From: Aquibium sp. ELW1220
Lineage (GTDB): Bacteria; Pseudomonadota; Alphaproteobacteria; Rhizobiales; Rhizobiaceae
Length of the DNA stretch: 57,539 nt
Direction of reading: 5' to 3'
Assembly: GCF_030398385.1 (NCBI RefSeq)
Contig: NZ_JAOAOQ010000036.1
Location: forward strand, 1-57,539
The notes under the pieces: generated by a model
Seen by the model: only the letters and a program-made list of their open reading frames with translations
Told to the model about the DNA's origin: nothing
The model's database searches: none
In this document: piece by piece, positions 7,780 to 15,643 of the stretch
How the letters are laid out: every line of letters begins with the position of its first letter
How positions within the stretch are numbered: the stretch's first letter is position 1
Program-made: the position numbers and the translations under genes

Positions 7780-8655
7780 TCAGGCCCGCCGGCGCTCGGC
7801 CAGGATGATCATCAGCCCGGCCGAGACGATCAGCACCGCCCCGATCACCACGCCCGGCCGCGGCACGTCGCCCCAGATCAGGAAGCCGAGCGCGAAGGCC
7901 CAGACCAGCGAGGTGTATTCGAACGGCGCGACGACGGAGGCCTCCGCCTTGCGCATCCCCTCGAACAGGCAGAACTGGGCCAGCCCGCCGCACACGCCGG
8001 TGCCGACCAGCAGCGCGAGCTCTGGCAGGCTTGGCGCCTGCCAGACGAACAGCGTCGGCACCCCGGCGATCACCAGGAAGAAGCCGTTGTTGAGCAAAAG
8101 CTGCACCAGCGTCCGCTCGCCGAGCGCGATCTTGCGGATCAGAATGATCGAGAAGCCCCACAGCGCCGCGGCCGCCAGCACCATCAGCACCGGCAGCGAC
8201 AGCCCGATCGCCAGCGGGTTGCAGGCGATGAAGACGCCGACGAAGCCGGTCACCACCGCCACCCAGCGCACCGGCGGCACCACTTCCTTGAGCAGCCAGA
8301 CCGACAGGATGGTGACGATGATCGGCGCGGCGAAGTAGATCGTCGTCAGCTCCGCCAGCTGCAGGTCCCGCGCGGCGGTGTAGAAGCACAGCCACGCCGC
8401 CAGGATGACGAAGCTGCGCAGCAGCATCGCCACGAGCACGGGGGAGTTGACGGCGTCTTTCACCGCCCTGCGGCCGCCGATGGCCAGCGCGATCGCCACG
8501 ACGGTGGCGGAGCGGAAGAGCAGGATCTGCCAGACAGAGAACCCCACGACCATCAGCTTGATGGCCGCGTCCTGCAGCGAGAACAGGAAGTATCCGACGC
8601 TGGTCAGCAGGATGCCGGCGAAGACCTGCTCCCGCGCGCTGATGGCTGCAGACAT
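7780..8655 (-). CDS. EamA/DMT-family transporter
   Basis: 291 aa with about ten predicted membrane helices in two homologous halves, as in the drug/metabolite transporter superfamily. Visible hallmarks are LLTSVGYFLFSLQDAAIKLMV at the N-terminus (segments below this length are diagnostic), FRSATVVAIALA, and in the second half PFEYTSLVWAFALGFLIWGD. The start at 8655 (MSAAISAREQ) gives the standard length; an open extension to 8787 encodes a Cys/Arg-rich tail without family character. The substrate cannot be read from sequence. It converges with pssA and is divergent from the RidA-like gene. Confidence 0.88.
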   Translation of the reverse strand: MSAAISAREQVFAGILLTSVGYFLFSLQDAAIKLMVVGFSVWQILLFRSATVVAIALAIGGRRAVKDAVNSPVLVAMLLRSFVILAAWLCFYTAARDLQLAELTTIYFAAPIIVTILSVWLLKEVVPPVRWVAVVTGFVGVFIACNPLAIGLSLPVLMVLAAAALWGFSIILIRKIALGERTLVQLLLNNGFFLVIAGVPTLFVWQAPSLPELALLVGTGVCGGLAQFCLFEGMRKAEASVVAPFEYTSLVWAFALGFLIWGDVPRPGVVIGAVLIVSAGLMIILAERRRA

Positions 8656-8889
8656 CCGTGTTCGCACCGACTTTCCGTGAGGCCTTGCTGTAGAGTGCCC
8701 CATCCTGCCGGCCCTGCACCACGGCGCGGCAGGCATGGGGCCAGCGCGGCACCGCCGGTGCAGCCGTCGACAGGATGTGCGGGGCACGACGGGACAGGCG
8801 GGGACGACCGTGCCGCCGGGCCTGTCCTCGTGCCGCGCGATCCGCTATTGAGCCGGCGGACCACAATCCCCAACCAAGGAGAACCCGCC

Positions 8890-9234
8890 ATGTCCATCCG
8901 CCGCATCGAGCCCGGCAAGCGCATGAGCCAGGCCGTCATTCACGGCAGCACCGTCTATCTCACCGGCCAGGTCGGCACGCCGGGCAAGGACGTGAAGGCG
9001 CAGACGCAGGAAGTACTCGCCTCCATCGACCGCCTGCTGGCCGAGGCCGGATCGGACAAGTCGAAGCTCTTGTCGGCCACCATCTGGCTTGCCGACATGC
9101 GCGACTTCGCCGACATGAATTCGGTCTGGGACGTCTGGGTGGACCCGGCCAATCCGCCGGCCCGCGCCACCGGCGAGGCGCGGCTGGCGACCGCCCAGCA
9201 TCTCGTCGAGATCATCATCGTCGCCGCGATCTGA
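8890..9234 (+). CDS. RidA/YjgF-family protein
   Basis: 114 aa, typical RidA size. RidA-like proteins form trimers and hydrolyse reactive enamine/imine intermediates from PLP enzymes. The arginine that binds the substrate carboxylate is present in PPARATGEARL (R92), along with VYLTGQVG near the N-terminus and HLVEIIIVAAI at the end. The residue pattern is closer to an RidA subgroup (Rid-like) than to the archetypal RidA, so the exact activity is uncertain. AAGGAG at 8876-8881 supports ATG 8890. Confidence 0.9.
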   Translation: MSIRRIEPGKRMSQAVIHGSTVYLTGQVGTPGKDVKAQTQEVLASIDRLLAEAGSDKSKLLSATIWLADMRDFADMNSVWDVWVDPANPPARATGEARLATAQHLVEIIIVAAI

Positions 9235-9285
9235 TCGCGCCGGTTGCACGTCCGGGCGGGGGCGCCTTCGCTCCCGCCGGACAGC

Positions 9286-9516
9286 TCACTCGGATTTCGG
9301 CGGAATGTCCACGATGCCGGGGTCGGAGTCTTCCGAATAGTAGGCGGCACCGGCCGGGACGCATTGCACCTGCCAGCCGGTGGCCGGCTGCTTCTCGTAC
9401 TCGACGATCGCCTCCTGGCATTGCTCCCGCGTGTCGAAGCCGCTCGGCATGACGACCATGCCGCCCTGAGGCCCGGAGACGACGAGATACCAGACGAAGG
9501 TCGAGAAGAGTTCCAT
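9286..9516 (-). CDS. Small conserved-looking protein, function unknown
   Basis: 76 aa from the ATG at 9516 (MELFSTFVWYLVVSGPQGGM). A hydrophobic N-terminus is followed by FDTREQCQEAIVEYEKQ, with a cysteine that may pair with the later VQCVPAG cysteine. This resembles small periplasmic proteins with one conserved disulfide, but I do not recognise the family. The open frame continues 10 codons upstream to 9546; the shorter start was chosen because the hydrophobic stretch then sits at the N-terminus. Confidence 0.6.
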   Translation of the reverse strand: MELFSTFVWYLVVSGPQGGMVVMPSGFDTREQCQEAIVEYEKQPATGWQVQCVPAGAAYYSEDSDPGIVDIPPKSE

Positions 9517-9617
9517 GATGTGCCCCGGCGGTGGCGAGTGCCGCACCGGCGCACCTTATATCCGCGCCTGACGGCCGGGAAGCGGGCGTCCTCGCCTGGA
9601 GGCGCCCTGCGGCTCAC

Positions 9618-10379
9618 TTACGCAGGCATGCGGTAGCGCTGGAAGACCTGCGCCCGCGCGTCGAAGATCAGGCCGGTCTCGGCCAGCGCCGCTCCGGCCA
9701 GCGGCACGATCCGCGCGGCGATCTCGGAGGGATCCGGCAGGGTCGCCGGGTCTTCGCCGGGCATGGCCTGCGCCCGCATCGCGGTGCGCGTCGCGCCGGG
9801 ATTGACGATCGCCACCTTGAGCGCGGTGTTCTTCGTCTCGTCGGCCCAGGAGCGGCACATGGCCTCGACGGCCGCCTTCGACGCCGCATAGGGTCCCCAA
9901 TAGGCCCGCGCCGAATGCGCCGCGCCCGACGACAGCACCAGCGCGCGCCCGGCGTCGGAAAGCCTGAGCAGCGGGTCGACCGAGCGGATCAGCCGCCAGG
10001 TGCCGGTCACGTTCACCGCCATGACCTTTTCGAACACCTTGGCCTCGATGTGGGCGAGGGGACCGATCACGCCGAGGATGCCGGCATTGGCCACCAGCAC
10101 GTCGAGCCGGCCCCAGCGCTCGTGGATCGCGCCTCCCAGCCGGTCGATCCCGGCCATGTCGGTGAGGTCGAGGGGAACGAGCGTCGCCTCGCCCTTGCCC
10201 GTCCGGGCGCGCTCGGCCTTGATCTCGTCGTCGAGTTCCTCCAGTCCGCCCACCGTGCGGGCCACCGCGACGACATGCGCGCCCGCCGCCGCCATCTGTC
10301 TGGCGATGAAATAACCGATGCCGCGCGAGGCGCCCGTGACGAGCGCGATCTTGCCGGTGAGGTCAGGAGTGTCGGTCAT
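9618..10379 (-). CDS. Short-chain dehydrogenase/reductase
   Basis: 253 aa classical SDR. Nucleotide-binding TGASRGIG (residues 15-22), NAG (98-100), a Ser150/Ser151 pair, and catalytic YAASK (Y164, K168) are all present, so an active NAD(P)-dependent oxidoreductase is expected. The substrate is unknown; the overall look is YciK-like. Start at 10379 (MTDTPDLTGK) was chosen because the upstream frame extension is compositionally unlike a protein. The gene is divergent from the riboswitch-controlled sugE. Confidence 0.9.
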   Translation of the reverse strand: MTDTPDLTGKIALVTGASRGIGYFIARQMAAAGAHVVAVARTVGGLEELDDEIKAERARTGKGEATLVPLDLTDMAGIDRLGGAIHERWGRLDVLVANAGILGVIGPLAHIEAKVFEKVMAVNVTGTWRLIRSVDPLLRLSDAGRALVLSSGAAHSARAYWGPYAASKAAVEAMCRSWADETKNTALKVAIVNPGATRTAMRAQAMPGEDPATLPDPSEIAARIVPLAGAALAETGLIFDARAQVFQRYRMPA

Positions 10380-10463
10380 GTCGCTTCCCGTCGTCGGTTG
10401 CGGGCGGCCGCCGGCCGCGATGGATGCCCGCTTAGCCGAACTGGCCTTCGAGGAAAACCCCGC

Positions 10464-10492
10464 TTGACCGCGCACCCGTGTCGCCCCAGATT
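10464..10492 (+). promoter_or_regulatory. Tentative promoter for the riboswitch-sugE transcript
   Basis: TTGACC (10464-10469) is a good -35 element; 17 nt later lies CAGATT (10487-10492), a poor -10. A start near 10499 would place the first riboswitch hairpin at the very 5' end of the RNA. The position is attractive but the -10 is weak. Confidence 0.3.
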
Positions 10493-10499
10493 TGGGAGG

Positions 10500-10546
10500 C
10501 CGGGACGACCCGGATTTCATCAGAGAGATCGGTGGGGACGACCCCA
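10500..10546 (+). promoter_or_regulatory. Guanidine-II (mini-ykkC) riboswitch
   Basis: Two GC hairpins with identical ACGA tetraloops: CCGGG-ACGA-CCCGG at 10500-10513 and TGGGG-ACGA-CCCCA at 10533-10546, joined by 19 nt. Paired stems with ACGR loops are the defining signature of the mini-ykkC RNA, in which each loop binds one guanidinium ion. The second hairpin ends 7 nt before the AGGAG ribosome-binding site (10553-10557) of a sugE-type gene, the classic target, so control of translation start is the expected mechanism. Confidence 0.9.
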
Positions 10547-10567
10547 TCTCCGCAGGAGAGACGGGGC

Positions 10568-10885
10568 ATGGCCTGGATCTATTTGTTCGCCGCTGGACTG
10601 TTCGAGATCGGCTGGGCCGTCGGCATGAAATACACGCACGGCTTCACCCGGCTCGTGCCGAGCCTGCTCACCCTCGCTTCGATGGCGGTCAGCCTGGGGC
10701 TCCTCGGCCTTGCGCTGAAGACGCTGCCGCTCGGCACAGCCTATGCGATCTGGACCGGCATCGGCACGATCGGCACCGTCATCCTCGGCATCGTCCTGTT
10801 TTCGGAGCCGGCCGATGCGGTGCGGCTTGCCTGCATCGGCCTCATCGTGGCCGGCATCCTGGGGCTGAAGCTCGTCTCGCCCTGA
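10568..10885 (+). CDS. sugE: SMR-family guanidinium exporter (SugE/Gdx)
   Basis: 105 aa, four membrane helices, the size of small multidrug resistance proteins. The first helix reads [20 protein letters not shown]: the central Glu13 and the GWAVGMKYT pattern place it in the SugE/Gdx subgroup, which antiports guanidinium and protons, rather than the broad-specificity EmrE subgroup. The immediately upstream guanidine-II riboswitch independently supports that substrate. ATG 10568 has AGGAG at 10553-10557. The gene sits alone on the plus strand between minus-strand purF and an SDR gene and converges with purF at 12 nt. Confidence 0.95.
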   Translation: MAWIYLFAAGLFEIGWAVGMKYTHGFTRLVPSLLTLASMAVSLGLLGLALKTLPLGTAYAIWTGIGTIGTVILGIVLFSEPADAVRLACIGLIVAGILGLKLVSP

Positions 10886-10897
10886 ACGCCTTGCTGC

Positions 10898-12397
10898 CTA
10901 CTGACCGCCATTCGCCAGCAGCGACAGCGTCCGGACATTGTCCGTCCCTTCCATGTCGAGCAGGCGGGTCGGATAGTCGCCGGTGAAGCAGGCGTCGCAG
11001 AACTGCGGCGCGTCATTGTCGCGCGCCGCCTCGCCGACGGCCCGGTAGAGCCCGTCGATCGACAGGAAGCCCAGCGAGTTCACCCGGATGAACTCGGCCA
11101 TCTCGTCGACGGACATGCGCGAGGCCAAGAGCTTGGCCTTCTCCGGCGTGTCGACCCCGTAGAAGCACGAGGCGCGCGTCGGCGGCGAGGCGATGCGCAT
11201 GTGCACTTCCTTGGCGCCGGCGTCGCGCACCATCTGCACGATCTTCTGGCTGGTGGTGCCACGCACGATGGAATCGTCGACCAGCACGACGCGCTTGCCC
11301 TCGATGATCTTGCGGTTGGCATTGTGCTTCAGCCGCACGCCCATGTGGCGGATCGAATCGCCGGGCGAGATGAAGGTGCGGCCGACATAGTGGTTGCGGA
11401 TGATGCCGAGCTCGAAGGGCAGGCCGGCCTCCTGCGCAAAGCCGATGGCCGCCGGCGTGCCCGAATCGGGCACCGGCACGACGATGTCGGCCTCGACCGG
11501 GTTCTCGCGGGCGAGCTCCATGCCGATCTTCTTGCGCACGTCGTAGACGTTGCGTCCCTCGACCGAGGAGTCGGGCCGGGCGAAGTAGACGTATTCGAAG
11601 ACGCAGAAGCGCGATTTCACCGGCTCGAAGGGGAAGTGGCTCTCGATCCCCTTCGACGTGACGACCACCATCTCGCCCGGCTTCAGGTCGCGCACGAAGC
11701 GCGCGCCGATGATGTCGAGCGCGCAGGTCTCCGAGGCGAGGATCCACGAGCCGTCGAGGTCGCCCAGCACCAGCGGGCGGATGCCCAGCGGGTCGCGGCA
11801 GCCGATCATCTTCTTCGACGTCAGCGCCACCAGCGAGAAGGCCCCCTCGATCTGGCGGATCGCGTCGATGAAGCGGGCGTTCAGGTCCCGTTCCTTGCTG
11901 GTGGCCACGAGGTGCATGATCGTCTCGGTGTCGGATGTCGACGAGAAGATCGCGCCCTGCTTCTGCAGCACCCGCTGCACCGTCATGGCGTTGGTGATGT
12001 TGCCGTTGTGCGCCACCGCCAGCCCGCCGTCGGCGAGTTCGGCGAAGAAGGGCTGCACGTTGCGCAGGCCCGCCCCGCCAGTCGTAGCGTAGCGCGTGTG
12101 GCCGATCGCGCGGGTGCCCTGCAGCCGGTCGATCACCGACTGCTTGGTGAAGGTGTCGCCGATCAGGCCGACATGGCGCTCGACGTGGAACTGGGTGCCG
12201 TCATAGGAGACGATGCCGGCGGCTTCCTGGCCGCGATGCTGCAGCGAATGCAGGCCGAGCGTGACGATCGCCGCCGCTTCCTGGCGGCCGAATATGCCGA
12301 ATACGCCGCACTCGTCGTGGAAATGGTCGTCGGCCTCCGCCGCAAGGCCGCTGTCGTCAGCGGATGCGGAGAAGGACTGGTCGGCTCGCTCTGCCAT
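10898..12397 (-). CDS. purF: Amidophosphoribosyltransferase
   Basis: 499 aa. PurF performs the first committed step of purine synthesis, making phosphoribosylamine from PRPP and glutamine. The glutaminase nucleophile is Cys30 in ECGVFGIF, preceded by a 29-residue segment that should be removed as a propeptide. The PRPP loop VVLVDDSIVRGTTS is intact. Cysteines in RFCVFEYVYFARPDS, ASCFYGVDTP and the C-x2-C pair at 467/470 (QFCDACFTGDYP) correspond to the four ligands of the Bacillus-type [4Fe-4S] cluster, so this is probably an iron-sulfur PurF. It is the last gene of the dnaB-alr-radA-cvpA-purF series. Confidence 0.96.
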   Translation of the reverse strand: MAERADQSFSASADDSGLAAEADDHFHDECGVFGIFGRQEAAAIVTLGLHSLQHRGQEAAGIVSYDGTQFHVERHVGLIGDTFTKQSVIDRLQGTRAIGHTRYATTGGAGLRNVQPFFAELADGGLAVAHNGNITNAMTVQRVLQKQGAIFSSTSDTETIMHLVATSKERDLNARFIDAIRQIEGAFSLVALTSKKMIGCRDPLGIRPLVLGDLDGSWILASETCALDIIGARFVRDLKPGEMVVVTSKGIESHFPFEPVKSRFCVFEYVYFARPDSSVEGRNVYDVRKKIGMELARENPVEADIVVPVPDSGTPAAIGFAQEAGLPFELGIIRNHYVGRTFISPGDSIRHMGVRLKHNANRKIIEGKRVVLVDDSIVRGTTSQKIVQMVRDAGAKEVHMRIASPPTRASCFYGVDTPEKAKLLASRMSVDEMAEFIRVNSLGFLSIDGLYRAVGEAARDNDAPQFCDACFTGDYPTRLLDMEGTDNVRTLSLLANGGQ

Positions 12398-12453
12398 GGC
12401 TATCGGCCTTTCGCGCCACGCAACGCCGGTTGGCGGACGTCGATGGATACGCT

Positions 12454-12987
12454 TCAGTTGCTCGTTTCGCCGTCACCGTCTTCGGTGAGACGCTTGATGA
12501 TCGTGTTCTCCGGGTCGTCGGGCAGGAGGTCCTGCAGCTTGGCGCCGATGCTCTCGAGCAGCGGCAGCGACTTCGCCTGCGCCACCCAGACCGGGCGGTT
12601 GTCGCCGACCAGCCAGTTGAAGAACAGCAACGCCACCGCGACCACCAAAACGCCCCGCGCCGCGCCGTAGACGAAGCCGAGTGTGCGGTCGAGAGCGCCG
12701 ATGCGCGAGTCGATGATGAAGTCGGCGATCTTCATCGTCAGCAGGGTGACGATCACCAGCGCCACGAAGAACACGATGCCGGCCGCCGCTACCAGCGCCA
12801 GCTTGTCGTTGTCTATGTAGGGCGTGACATAGGGAACGACGACCGGGTGGAAAAAGAAGGCGGCCGCCGCCGCCGCGCCCCAGGAGGCGATCGAGAGCAA
12901 CTCGCGCGACAGGCCGCGCACCATGGCGAGGATGGCCGAGACAAGGGCGAAGCCGACGAGGATACCGTCAAGCAGCGTAATCGGCAT
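12454..12987 (-). CDS. cvpA: CvpA-family inner-membrane protein
   Basis: 177 aa with four hydrophobic segments: LLDGILVGFALVSAILAMVRG, a second at ~35-55, one around LALVAAAGIVFFVALVIVTLL, and GVLVVAVALLFFNWLVG. The DRTLGFVYGAARG motif is characteristic of CvpA. CvpA is linked to colicin V export and to envelope stress tolerance; its biochemical role is not settled. The position directly upstream of purF is conserved across Proteobacteria. Start ATG 12987. Confidence 0.93.
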   Translation of the reverse strand: MPITLLDGILVGFALVSAILAMVRGLSRELLSIASWGAAAAAAFFFHPVVVPYVTPYIDNDKLALVAAAGIVFFVALVIVTLLTMKIADFIIDSRIGALDRTLGFVYGAARGVLVVAVALLFFNWLVGDNRPVWVAQAKSLPLLESIGAKLQDLLPDDPENTIIKRLTEDGDGETSN

Positions 12988-13016
12988 TGTGGACCCACTC
13001 CGTTCCAAGCACCGCG

Positions 13017-14414
13017 TCAGTCTGCGTCCCTGCTGCGCTTCGTCCCCGCGATCTTCGCGACGAGATCGACGAGCGCGCCCGGCTGGAACGACCGCGTCGC
13101 GATCGCACCTGCGATCTCTCCGCTGCCGGCCGGCAGGACGCCCTGCCCGAAGCCCAGTTTTTCGGCCTCTTTCAACCGTTGCTGTGCATGAGCGACAGGC
13201 CGGACGGCGCCCGAAAGGCTGATTTCGCCGAAATAGACACAATCCGCAGGCAGGGCAAGTCCGGTGAGGGAGGAAACCAGCGCCGCCGCCACCGCAAGGT
13301 CGGCGGCCGGCTCGGAAATGCGGTAGCCGCCCGCCACGTTGAGGTAGACGTCGTGCTGCGCGAAGCGGATGCCGCAATGCGCCTCCAGCACGGCGAGGAT
13401 CATCGACAGCCGCGAGGAGTCCCACCCCACCACGGCGCGCCGCGGCGTGCCGAGCGGCGAGGGCGCCACCAGCGCCTGGATCTCCACCAGCACCGGCCGC
13501 GTGCCTTCCATGCCGGCGAAGACGGCAGCACCCGGCGCCTTGGTGCTGCGCTCGCCGAGGAACAGCTCCGACGGGTTCGACACCTCGCGCAGGCCCTTGT
13601 CGGACATCTCGAACACGCCGATCTCGTCGGTCGGGCCGAAGCGGTTCTTGACCGTGCGCAGGATGCGGTAGTGGTGCCCGCCTTCGCCCTCGAAGTAGAG
13701 CACGCCGTCCACCATGTGCTCCACCACGCGGGGGCCGGCGATCTGGCCCTCCTTGGTGACGTGCCCGACGAGCACGATCGCGGCGCCCGTCGACTTCGCA
13801 TAGCGGATCATCGCCTGGGCGGAGGCGCGCACCTGCGTCACCGTGCCCGGCGCGGAATCGGCCATGTCGGTCCACAGCGTCTGGATCGAATCGAGGATCA
13901 GCAGGTCCGGCCGCCGGCCTTCGGCAATGGTGGCCAGGATGTCCTCGACATTGGTCTCGGCGGCCAGTTCCACCGGCGCGTCGGCCGCGCCGAGCCGCTG
14001 CGCGCGCAGCCGGATCTGCGCCACCGCCTCCTCGCCCGAGACGTAGACGATGCGGTGGCCCTGCCTGGCCAGCGCGGCGGCCGCCTGGGTGAGCAGCGTC
14101 GACTTGCCGATGCCGGGGTCGCCGCCGACCAGCAGCGCCGAGCCGCGCACGAAGCCGCCGCCGGTCGCCCGGTCGAGTTCGCCGATGCCGCTGGCGATGC
14201 GCGGCGCGTCCTCGATGTCGCCCGACAGCGAGGTGAGCACGACGGCGCGGCCCTTGCGGGCGCTGCGCGTCGAGGCCGGACCCGCGCCGATGCCGCCCGA
14301 CGTGCCCTCCTCGATCAGCGTGTTCCACTCGCCGCAGGCGTCGCACTTGCCCGCCCATCGCGTGTGGACGGTGCCGCAATTCTGGCAGATGAACTGGACG
14401 CGCGATTTGGCCAT
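13017..14414 (-). CDS. radA: DNA repair protein RadA
   Basis: 465 aa. RadA is a RecA-like hexameric ATPase that promotes branch migration during recombination and repair. The N-terminal zinc finger has C10, C13, C24 and C27 (ICQNCG ... KCDACGEW). Walker A is GGDPGIGKST, the RadA-specific KNRFG motif is present (VKNRFGPTDE), and the C-terminal part is the Lon-protease-like domain (GVFEMSDKGLREV, then ISLSGAVRPV). Start ATG 14414 (MAKSRVQF) was chosen over a longer frame beginning 81 nt earlier, since the zinc finger normally begins at once. Confidence 0.96.
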   Translation of the reverse strand: MAKSRVQFICQNCGTVHTRWAGKCDACGEWNTLIEEGTSGGIGAGPASTRSARKGRAVVLTSLSGDIEDAPRIASGIGELDRATGGGFVRGSALLVGGDPGIGKSTLLTQAAAALARQGHRIVYVSGEEAVAQIRLRAQRLGAADAPVELAAETNVEDILATIAEGRRPDLLILDSIQTLWTDMADSAPGTVTQVRASAQAMIRYAKSTGAAIVLVGHVTKEGQIAGPRVVEHMVDGVLYFEGEGGHHYRILRTVKNRFGPTDEIGVFEMSDKGLREVSNPSELFLGERSTKAPGAAVFAGMEGTRPVLVEIQALVAPSPLGTPRRAVVGWDSSRLSMILAVLEAHCGIRFAQHDVYLNVAGGYRISEPAADLAVAAALVSSLTGLALPADCVYFGEISLSGAVRPVAHAQQRLKEAEKLGFGQGVLPAGSGEIAGAIATRSFQPGALVDLVAKIAGTKRSRDAD

Positions 14415-14463
14415 CAGGGTTCCATGGCGGTGGACGGCGACGGGGCAGGGCGGTTGCAGGCGG

Positions 14464-15639
14464 TCACGATTGCCGGTCTCCCTCGACCCCGACATGGAAG
14501 CGGGTGTAGCGGCGCGACAGGCCGGTCAGCAGTTCGTAGGCGATCGTCCCCGCCGCCCGCGCCGCCTCGTCGATGGGCAGGTCGGTCCCGAACAGCTGGA
14601 TGAAGTCGCCGGCGGCGACCGCGTCGGGCCCGAGGTCGGTGACGTCGAACATCGTCAGATCCATGGTGACGCGGCCAAGAATCGGTACGCGCCTGCCCTT
14701 GATGGAGCCGAAGCCACCCGGCAGGACGCCGCGCAGCGGCACGCCGCTGCCGGAGGCCGAGCGCGGCAGTCCGTCCGCGTAGCCGACGGCCGCGACCGCC
14801 ACCAGCGTGTCGCGATCGAGCAGATGCGTCGCGCCGTAGCTCACCGCCTCGCCGACCTGCGCGCGCCGCACCTGCAGCACGCGCGCCTCGGCCGTCACCA
14901 CGGTCTTCATCTTGACGCCGGACGACGGCGCGCCGCCGTAGACGGCGATGCCCGGCCGGACGAGATCGAGGTGATATTCGCGGCCGAGCAGCAGGCCCGA
15001 GGAATTGGCGAGGCTGGCGGGGACGCCCGGAAAGGCGGCGCGCACCGCGCCGAAGGCTTCAACCTGGCGCCGGTTCAGCGGATGGTTGCGCTCGTCGCCG
15101 CAGGCGAGGTGGCTCATCACCAGCACGGGCTCGACGGCACGCGTCAGGGCGTTGTCGGCGGCGAAGGCCCGGGCCTGCTGGACGGTCAGGCCGAGCCGGT
15201 TGAGGCCGGTGTCCACCTGCAGCCCGCAGGACCTGTCGGAACCGTGGGTGGCGCAGTGCCGCTCCCACAGCGCGATGTCGAGCGCGCCGCTGAGGACCGG
15301 CGTCAGGCGATGCGCCGCGAAGAGGCCGGCGGCCTCCTCGCTGTACAGGCCGTTGAGCACGAAGATGCGGGCGTGCGCCGCCGCACGGCGCGCCGCCATC
15401 CCTTCGTCCGCGGTGGCGACGAAGAAGGTGTCGCAGCCTTCCGCGGCGAGCGCCGGCACGACCTCGGCGATGCCCAGGCCATAGGCGTCGGCCTTCACCA
15501 CGCCGGCCACGCGCGCCCGCCCGGCCACCTTCGACAGTGCGCGGTAATTCGAACGCAGGGCGCGCAGGTCGATCATGACCAGGCCGCCGGCCAGGTCGGA
15601 GCGCGGGCCGCTCTCGCGGATGTGGACCGGATCTCCCAC
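14464..15639 (-). CDS. alr: Alanine racemase
   Basis: 391 aa. Alr interconverts L- and D-alanine for peptidoglycan. The PLP lysine is K49 in VVKADAYGLG, the second catalytic base is the tyrosine of VSYGATHLLD, and GRVTMDLTMFDVTDL is the PLP-phosphate and dimer region. Start at 15639 leaves a ~20-residue lead before MIDLRALRSNYRAL; an in-frame ATG exists at that MIDL and would also give an active-looking enzyme. The gene begins 4 nt after the dnaB stop. Confidence 0.95.
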   Translation of the reverse strand: MGDPVHIRESGPRSDLAGGLVMIDLRALRSNYRALSKVAGRARVAGVVKADAYGLGIAEVVPALAAEGCDTFFVATADEGMAARRAAAHARIFVLNGLYSEEAAGLFAAHRLTPVLSGALDIALWERHCATHGSDRSCGLQVDTGLNRLGLTVQQARAFAADNALTRAVEPVLVMSHLACGDERNHPLNRRQVEAFGAVRAAFPGVPASLANSSGLLLGREYHLDLVRPGIAVYGGAPSSGVKMKTVVTAEARVLQVRRAQVGEAVSYGATHLLDRDTLVAVAAVGYADGLPRSASGSGVPLRGVLPGGFGSIKGRRVPILGRVTMDLTMFDVTDLGPDAVAAGDFIQLFGTDLPIDEAARAAGTIAYELLTGLSRRYTRFHVGVEGDRQS

Positions 15640-15643
15640 GGCG

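Noticed and set aside
9251-9280. Terminator between the RidA-like gene and the convergent small gene
   Set aside because: GGCGGG/CCCGCC gives only a 6-bp stem with a large loop and no T-run.
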